A stretch of 10,212 nucleotides of DNA from Xanthobacteraceae bacterium. Its GTDB lineage: Bacteria > Pseudomonadota > Alphaproteobacteria > Rhizobiales > Xanthobacteraceae. Position 1 is the stretch's first letter, and every line of letters starts with the position of its first letter. This document shows positions 5,540-10,212 of the stretch, in pieces. Position numbers and translations under genes: made by a program. The notes below the pieces were generated by a model that saw nothing but the letters and a program-made list of their open reading frames with translations, ran no database searches and was not told the DNA's origin. Location of the stretch: positions 1 to 10,212 of the forward strand of contig JASHRR010001459.1 in assembly GCA_030037185.1 (NCBI GenBank), written 5' to 3'.

Positions 5540-6820
5540 TCAGCGGTACTTTGTTCGGAAGCTGGAGCCATTGAGCACGCCCGCAACAACGTGCCCCGCG
5601 CTGCCGACTGCAGGGGGGCTCGACGCCGGCCGATTCATGGCGGCTCCATTGATGGCAGGACCGCCGATCGTTGCAACGTGGCCCGCCTGCAAGCCTCGAT
5701 CGGCATGACCTGCTTGGTTCGCGGCGCCGGTCGAGAGGCGCGCGTCGTGGGGACCCGCGTTACCGGCTGGGAGGGGCGCGCCAACCGCATTGATCGCGGG
5801 GCCATGCTCGCTGGACGCATGCATAGCGGTCGACATCGCGCTGGGCAGCGGGTGGACCCCAACGAGGGGAGCGCCGGCGTGCGTTACGGCTGCGCGCTGT
5901 TCGATGGCGATGCCGATCGCATTGCGCATAACCCCGCCAGCGGTGCCTATCGCAGGCTTGTGCGCGAGGTCTTGGGTGTGGCCCTGATTGGCAGACGGGG
6001 CGGTCGGTCCGGGTGCCGGTAACATCAATCCGGGCGCCGGTAACGCCAATCCGACAAGGGGATTTGGCCTTTTCGAGAAGGGCTCCTTCAGAGTTGGGAG
6101 GGGCAGCGTCAGCTTCAACTGAGGGAGCGGTAAGCTCTTAGACTGGGGTCCCCCTTTAGTACTGCGGAGCAGGCTCCTTCCCTGGTTCACCGTGATGCTG
6201 GTATCGATCGGCGGGCGCGCGGTGGGGGTATCGGGCGTGTGAGCCGGGCTGGTGGTCGGCCTGCTGCTCCCGCCGCTGCCGACCGCCGGCGCTTCCGTGC
6301 CCAGCGGCGTCTCAGCTGTGGCATCGGCAGCGGCGCCCGGTTGCGTGATCGCAGTCTTTTCAGCCTCCAAAGCCGCAGTCTTCGCCGCATCTGGAGAGCC
6401 ATCCTTGACGTCCACAGCATCGGAATCCCTCCCCCCGTCGCCCGCGCGGTTTGCAGAGCTGCTCGCGGCTGGCGCAACCATGTCGGCAGATTGAGCCAGT
6501 TCACTTTGGGCGTTGTCACCGGTGGGGTTTGAGGGAGCGGCTGGCCCCGACGCGCGATCGCTCGGTGCGGTGGGCGAGGGCTGCCGCAGCTCGCGAAGGT
6601 CGATTTCAACCACTGGAGCGTTGGCATCGAATTGCCAGCCTGCCGGCCGCAGCACCATCCAGGCGGCAACGCCATAGGTCAGCACAACGGCGGCAAACGC
6701 AACGATCCAGCGCAGGCCATCGACCGCTCTCTCGCTCTTGAGGAAGGCGATCACCCTCTCGCTCTTAAGCAAGGTCAGCGTCACACCTGCCTCCCTGTCA
6801 TCTGTCAGAGCCAGTCTCAC
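5540..6820 (-). CDS. Membrane-anchored Ala/Pro-rich protein, TonB-like N-terminus, coupled to the RND pump
   Basis: This 426-residue protein has a short cytoplasmic start with a repeat (LKSERVIAF then LKSERAVDG), one membrane segment at about 36-57 (LRWIVAFAAVVLTYGVAAWM), then a periplasmic part that is low complexity throughout. Residues 80-205 are rich in Ala, Pro, Ser, Thr and Asp, 228-275 carry Pro/Leu repeats (including LALPAPG and LMLPAPG), and 280-426 are rich in Gly, Ala and His. This resembles the anchor and spacer of TonB-type proteins, but the structured TonB C-terminal domain is not recognisable, and the end (NGSSFRTKYR) is short and basic. The start is GTG at 6818-6820, overlapping the TGA of the pump gene (GTGA); no Shine-Dalgarno sits at proper distance, so translation probably depends on ribosomes finishing the pump. 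The context suggests an envelope partner of the efflux system. Function is not established. Confidence 0.75.
   Translation of the reverse strand: MRLALTDDREAGVTLTLLKSERVIAFLKSERAVDGLRWIVAFAAVVLTYGVAAWMVLRPAGWQFDANAPVVEIDLRELRQPSPTAPSDRASGPAAPSNPTGDNAQSELAQSADMVAPAASSSANRAGDGGRDSDAVDVKDGSPDAAKTAALEAEKTAITQPGAAADATAETPLGTEAPAVGSGGSSRPTTSPAHTPDTPTARPPIDTSITVNQGRSLLRSTKGGPQSKSLPLPQLKLTLPLPTLKEPFSKRPNPLVGLALPAPGLMLPAPGPTAPSANQGHTQDLAHKPAIGTAGGVMRNAIGIAIEQRAAVTHAGAPLVGVHPLPSAMSTAMHASSEHGPAINAVGAPLPAGNAGPHDARLSTGAANQAGHADRGLQAGHVATIGGPAINGAAMNRPASSPPAVGSAGHVVAGVLNGSSFRTKYR
6009..6050. repeat. Two-copy 21-bp tandem repeat within the anchored protein gene
   Basis: Units 6009-6029 and 6030-6050 match at 18 of 21 bases (CCGGGTGCCGGTAACATCAAT and its neighbour, which starts CCGGGCGCCGGTAACG). 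On the minus strand they encode the successive heptads LALPAPG and LMLPAPG. The in-frame length allows copy-number change without breaking the gene. Confidence 0.8.
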
Positions 6821-9800
6821 TCGGCTGGCGCTAAGCCTTCCGAGCCAGCGTGATGCGTTGCCTGCGGGCCGCTCTCGCGCAGGAACATCATGCGCAGCGC
6901 CGGCACCACGACGAGCAGCATAATCGGTCCGATCAGGAGCCCGCCGACCACGACGGTGGCAAGTGGCCGCTGCACCTGGCTGCCGATGGCTGTGGAGATC
7001 GCCGCCGGGAACAGGCCGATGCAGGCCGACATCGCGGTCATCAGCATCGGCCGCATCCGCTGGGTCGCGGCATGGAACATGGCGTCGGTCGCGTTCATGC
7101 CGGTGGCATGGACCTGATTGTAGTAGATGATCATCAGGATGCCGTCCATGACAGATACCCCGAACAGCGATACGAACCCAATCGCCGCCGAGACACTGAA
7201 ATCAAGATCGGTAATGTAGAGCGCGATGATGCCGCCGGCGACCGCGAACGGAATGCCGGCCAGGGCCAAAAGGCTGTCGCGCAGGGAATTGAAAAGGCCA
7301 TAGAGCAGCACGAGGATCAGAACGAGGCTGATCGGAACGATGATCTCCAGTCTCTCCTGGGCCTTTTGAAGATCTTCGAATTCGCCGGCCCACACAAGCC
7401 GATAGCCGGGTGGCAGCTTCACGTTCTTGGCGATCCGGGCTTGGGCCTCGCTCACCGCGCCGCCGAGATCGCGGCCACGCACGCTGAACTTGATCGGAAT
7501 GTAGCGCTGGCTGGTTTCGTGATAGATGTAGGATGCCCCGGTCTCCAGCGTGATGGCAGCGAGTTCCCGCAACGGAATGTACGAGTTAGTGCCTGCCGCG
7601 TTGGTATAGCCGACTTTGATGTCGCCGACCGACTCAAGCGTGTTGCGATAGGGTTCAGCCACGCGAACCGTGATGTTGAACTGGCGATCTCCCTCCAGCA
7701 ATGTCGTCGCTACCGTTCCGCCCAAGGCAGCCTGAACCACGGTGTTGACGTCGCCAGTGTTGAGGCCATAGCGGGCCGTCTTCTCGCGATCGACCTTGAT
7801 GTTCAGGTTGGGCTGACCAAGCACGTGAAAAATGCCGAGATCGGTGATCCCGCGAGTTTGTTGCATTTCGTGAGCGACCTGGGTCGCGATATCCTCTTCG
7901 ACCTTCAGGTTGGGGCCTATTATTTTGACCGAGTTGGCGCCTTTGACACCGGACAGCGCCTCCTCGATGTTGTCCTGGATGTATTGGGAGAAATTGAAAG
8001 TCGCTCCGGGCACCTCGTCTTCGAATTCATGGTTAAGTTGTTCGATCAGCTTGTCCTTGGTCAAGCCTGGCGGCCACTGGTCGAACGGCTTGAGGGGCGC
8101 GAAAATCTCCACATTGGAAAATGGCGAAGCATCGCTGCCGTTGTCGGGCCGGCCGTGCTGGGTGACGGTGGTGAGGACTTCCGGATGTCGCATCAGCACC
8201 TCGCGCAGCTTGCGCGTCGCCGGTGTGCCAGAATCAAGGCCCGTCGAGGGCGGCAATTGCACCCGGATCCACAGGTTCCCCTCTTCCAGGTGAGGCAGGA
8301 ACTCGCTGCCGAGCCGGGTGCCGAGCAGCCCGACCACGCCCAGGAACGCCAAGCCAATCAACGCCATCGTCTTACGGTGCGCCAGCGACCAGTGCAGTGT
8401 CGGCTCATAGGCGAACCGCAGCACGCGAACTAGAATCGTCTCAACTTCGCGAACGTGCTCCGGCAGCAACAGTGACGTAAGCGCGGGCGTGACCGTGAAG
8501 GTTGCGAACAAGGCCCCGCAAAGCGCATAGCCATAGGTCTGCGCCATGGGACGGAAAATCTGACCTTCGACGCCCTGCATGGTGAACAGGGGCACGAAGG
8601 CCGCAACCGTAATGGCGGCGGAAAAGAAGATCGCATTGTCGACCTGCAGCCCACTAACCAGGATCAGGCGCAGCCTATCCGTCCATCGGCTGACCGAGCC
8701 GGGCCTTTCTCTGGTCGGGTCTTCACCCCAGTGTTCTTCGGCAAGCTCATGCAAAGCCACCTGCCGTCGCTCCGGCGACGCCTGGAAATTGCGGAATACG
8801 TTCTCCACCATGATGACCGCGGAATCGACGATAATGCCGAAATCGACGGCACCGAGCGATAGCAGGTTGGCGTCCTGGCCGGTCACCACCAGCATGATGA
8901 TGGCAAACGACAATGCGAATGGGATGTTCGCCGCCACCACGACTGCGCTGCGCAGATCACCCAGGAAAACCCACTGGATGAAGAACACCAGCAGGCAACC
9001 AAAAATAAGATTGTGCAGCACCGTGTGGGTGGTGACCTCGACCAACGAAGCGCGGTCATAATAAGGCACCAGCTTAACGCCTGGCGGTAAGGTCCCGTCG
9101 CTGTTCATTTTCGCGACTTCTGCCTTGATGCCCGGCAGCACTTCGTTGGTATGAAGCGTCCGGTTCATCACGACGATCGACAGCGCCACGTCGTCATCAG
9201 CATCCTTGCCGGCAATGCCGAGCCTCGGCACGTAGCCGACCTCGACCTTGGCAACGTCCTTCACCAGCACCGGAACGCCGTTGACCTGGGTCAGCGCGAC
9301 GTTCTCGACGTCCTCGGTCCGATAGCCCTTGGTTAAATCGTCGGCGCCGCCGCTGTCGATCAGCCCGACGCCGCGGATGTTCACCGATTGTTGGCCGACG
9401 GTGATCTCACGGCCGCCGACATTGATATTTGCGTTATTTAGGGCATTAATGACCTGAGGAATGGTAATGCTATAGGCGTCAAGCTTGTGAAGATCGACGT
9501 CCACATTGTACTGTTTGGTGGTACCGCCCCACGAGTTCACCTGCACCACGCCTGGCACCGAAAACAGGCGGCGGAGCACAACCCAATCCTGCACGGTGCG
9601 CAGATTGGTCAGCCCGAAATGCGGCGGCCCGACAACCTGGTAGCGATAGATTTCTCCCACCAGGCTTGATTGCTGAATCTGCGGAACCTGATTTTGCGGC
9701 AGAGATACGTTCTGCTGGAGGCTGAGAGCCGCCTGGGTGTAAGCGAAATAGAAGTCGACGCCGTATTTGAAGGTAACGCGGACAAAGCTGAGGCCGTAAA

Positions 9801-10059
9801 ACGAAGTCGAGCGGATGCTTGCGACACCAGGCGTGGGATAGAGTCCGATCTCCATCGGAATAGTATAATAGCGCTCCATCTCCTCTGCTGACAAACCCGG
9901 AAGCTGGGCGGTAATTTCCAATATCACCGGCGCCGGATTGGGATACGCTTCAACGTTCAGCCGCGTAAACGCAATGATGCCGGCGCCGAAGAACACGAAC
10001 AGTCCCAACAGCACAATGGGACGACGGGTCAAACCAAATGTGAGAATGCCTTTCAGCAC
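6817..10059 (-). CDS. RND efflux pump inner-membrane subunit, CzcA/CusA (HME) family
   Basis: At 1080 residues this is full length for an RND pump. An N-terminal membrane helix (about 13-31) precedes the first periplasmic loop (VEAYPNPAPVILEI onward). A helix bundle spans about 345-535, a second large periplasmic loop about 580-900, and a second bundle about 905-1060. Transmembrane helix 4 reads AVDFGIIVDSAVIMVEN, giving D406, D412 and E419, the acidic set that in CzcA-type pumps carries protons and marks divalent-cation exporters. Positions of the CusA methionine relay appear occupied by other residues, so Cu(I)/Ag(I) export is not supported. A charged stretch at about 425-463 (SPERRQVALHELAEEHWGED onward) is longer than in textbook CzcA. 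The start is GTG at 10057-10059 with GAGG six bases upstream. An adaptor gene ends 94 bp upstream and a membrane-anchored protein overlaps downstream, indicating one operon. Metal specificity is unknown. Confidence 0.9.
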   Translation of the reverse strand: MLKGILTFGLTRRPIVLLGLFVFFGAGIIAFTRLNVEAYPNPAPVILEITAQLPGLSAEEMERYYTIPMEIGLYPTPGVASIRSTSFYGLSFVRVTFKYGVDFYFAYTQAALSLQQNVSLPQNQVPQIQQSSLVGEIYRYQVVGPPHFGLTNLRTVQDWVVLRRLFSVPGVVQVNSWGGTTKQYNVDVDLHKLDAYSITIPQVINALNNANINVGGREITVGQQSVNIRGVGLIDSGGADDLTKGYRTEDVENVALTQVNGVPVLVKDVAKVEVGYVPRLGIAGKDADDDVALSIVVMNRTLHTNEVLPGIKAEVAKMNSDGTLPPGVKLVPYYDRASLVEVTTHTVLHNLIFGCLLVFFIQWVFLGDLRSAVVVAANIPFALSFAIIMLVVTGQDANLLSLGAVDFGIIVDSAVIMVENVFRNFQASPERRQVALHELAEEHWGEDPTRERPGSVSRWTDRLRLILVSGLQVDNAIFFSAAITVAAFVPLFTMQGVEGQIFRPMAQTYGYALCGALFATFTVTPALTSLLLPEHVREVETILVRVLRFAYEPTLHWSLAHRKTMALIGLAFLGVVGLLGTRLGSEFLPHLEEGNLWIRVQLPPSTGLDSGTPATRKLREVLMRHPEVLTTVTQHGRPDNGSDASPFSNVEIFAPLKPFDQWPPGLTKDKLIEQLNHEFEDEVPGATFNFSQYIQDNIEEALSGVKGANSVKIIGPNLKVEEDIATQVAHEMQQTRGITDLGIFHVLGQPNLNIKVDREKTARYGLNTGDVNTVVQAALGGTVATTLLEGDRQFNITVRVAEPYRNTLESVGDIKVGYTNAAGTNSYIPLRELAAITLETGASYIYHETSQRYIPIKFSVRGRDLGGAVSEAQARIAKNVKLPPGYRLVWAGEFEDLQKAQERLEIIVPISLVLILVLLYGLFNSLRDSLLALAGIPFAVAGGIIALYITDLDFSVSAAIGFVSLFGVSVMDGILMIIYYNQVHATGMNATDAMFHAATQRMRPMLMTAMSACIGLFPAAISTAIGSQVQRPLATVVVGGLLIGPIMLLVVVPALRMMFLRESGPQATHHAGSEGLAPAE

Positions 10060-10065
10060 GGTATG

Positions 10066-10069
10066 CCTC
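10066..10069 (-). promoter_or_regulatory. Ribosome-binding site of the RND pump gene
   Basis: The minus strand reads GCGAGGCATACC before GTG, so GAGG lies six bases from the start codon. This supports the GTG at 10057-10059 as the initiation site rather than a later Met. Confidence 0.6.
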
Positions 10070-10153
10070 GCTTTTCCCTATGTTTTGCGGTGAACGTCTC
10101 GGAGTGCTCACTCGCGCCGTTCGGCGTTGATCGACGAGGGCGAAACCAGCAAC

Positions 10154-10212
10154 TCAGCCGCCGGTTTGTCCGATGAGGAGCATGTTGCTCAGGAACACCG
10201 CGCCATCGGTTG
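10154..10212 (-). CDS. Probable periplasmic adaptor (HlyD/CusB-type membrane fusion protein), last codons only
   Basis: Only 18 codons plus stop are visible. The minus-strand frame reads TDGAVFLSNMLLIGQTGG and ends with TGA at 10154-10156. Metal-type RND adaptors commonly end with a short strand of this kind ('vv.dGaffL.se..l'), and an adaptor gene directly upstream of an HME-type pump on the same strand is the usual arrangement. The other two frames show no such likeness. The call rests mainly on context; an alternative is the end of another operon gene. A 94-bp spacer separates it from the pump. Confidence 0.55.
   Translation of the reverse strand, partial: TDGAVFLSNMLLIGQTGG

Noticed and set aside
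6850..8433. Plus-strand open frame of 527 codons antisense to the RND pump
   Set aside because: It is rich in His, Arg, Gln and Asp with no domain likeness, as expected from the complement of GC-rich codons; the minus-strand pump explains the DNA fully.

Overview
The window reads as chromosomal or genomic-island DNA of a GC-rich alphaproteobacterium, probably Rhizobiales in the Bradyrhizobium/Rhodopseudomonas range. That placement is inferred from the GC-rich codon use, the FAD-monooxygenase, CYTH-CHAD and LuxR-type response-regulator protein styles, and the HME-type RND pump. No rRNA, tRNA, CRISPR array or intact insertion sequence was seen.

Layout from left to right. (1) Positions 1-293 hold the 3' end of a plus-strand FAD-dependent oxidoreductase. 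(2) A 458-bp gap contains a perfect 10-bp inverted repeat (686-715), just downstream of (3) a minus-strand CYTH-CHAD protein (752-2317). (4) Positions 2318-4460 form a gene-poor stretch that looks like a graveyard. It holds a truncated plus-strand P-loop kinase (3036-3233), a minus-strand remnant resembling the C-terminus of a di-heme oxidoreductase (about 3214-3450), and a frameshifted minus-strand copy of a LuxR-type response regulator (3466-3749, perhaps reaching about 4040). (5) The intact paralogue of that regulator lies at 4461-5084. (6) A 455-bp gap follows. (7) A minus-strand transport operon fills the rest: the last codons of a probable periplasmic adaptor (10154-10212), a 1080-residue heavy-metal-type RND pump (6817-10059), and a 426-residue membrane-anchored Ala/Pro-rich protein (5540-6820) whose GTG start overlaps the pump stop.

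How the genes fit together. The adaptor, RND pump and anchored protein are most simply one efflux operon; the outer-membrane channel would lie outside the window. The pump keeps the acidic D-x5-D-x6-E set of CzcA-like proton/divalent-cation antiporters but lacks residues matching the CusA methionine relay, so Cu/Ag is unlikely and the true substrate is unknown. The anchored protein looks like the front half of a TonB-type protein (N-terminal membrane segment, long low-complexity periplasmic stretch) with no recognisable TonB C-terminal domain. It is translationally coupled to the pump and is the best candidate here for a little-described component. The response regulator has no kinase beside it and no visible link to the pump beyond proximity.
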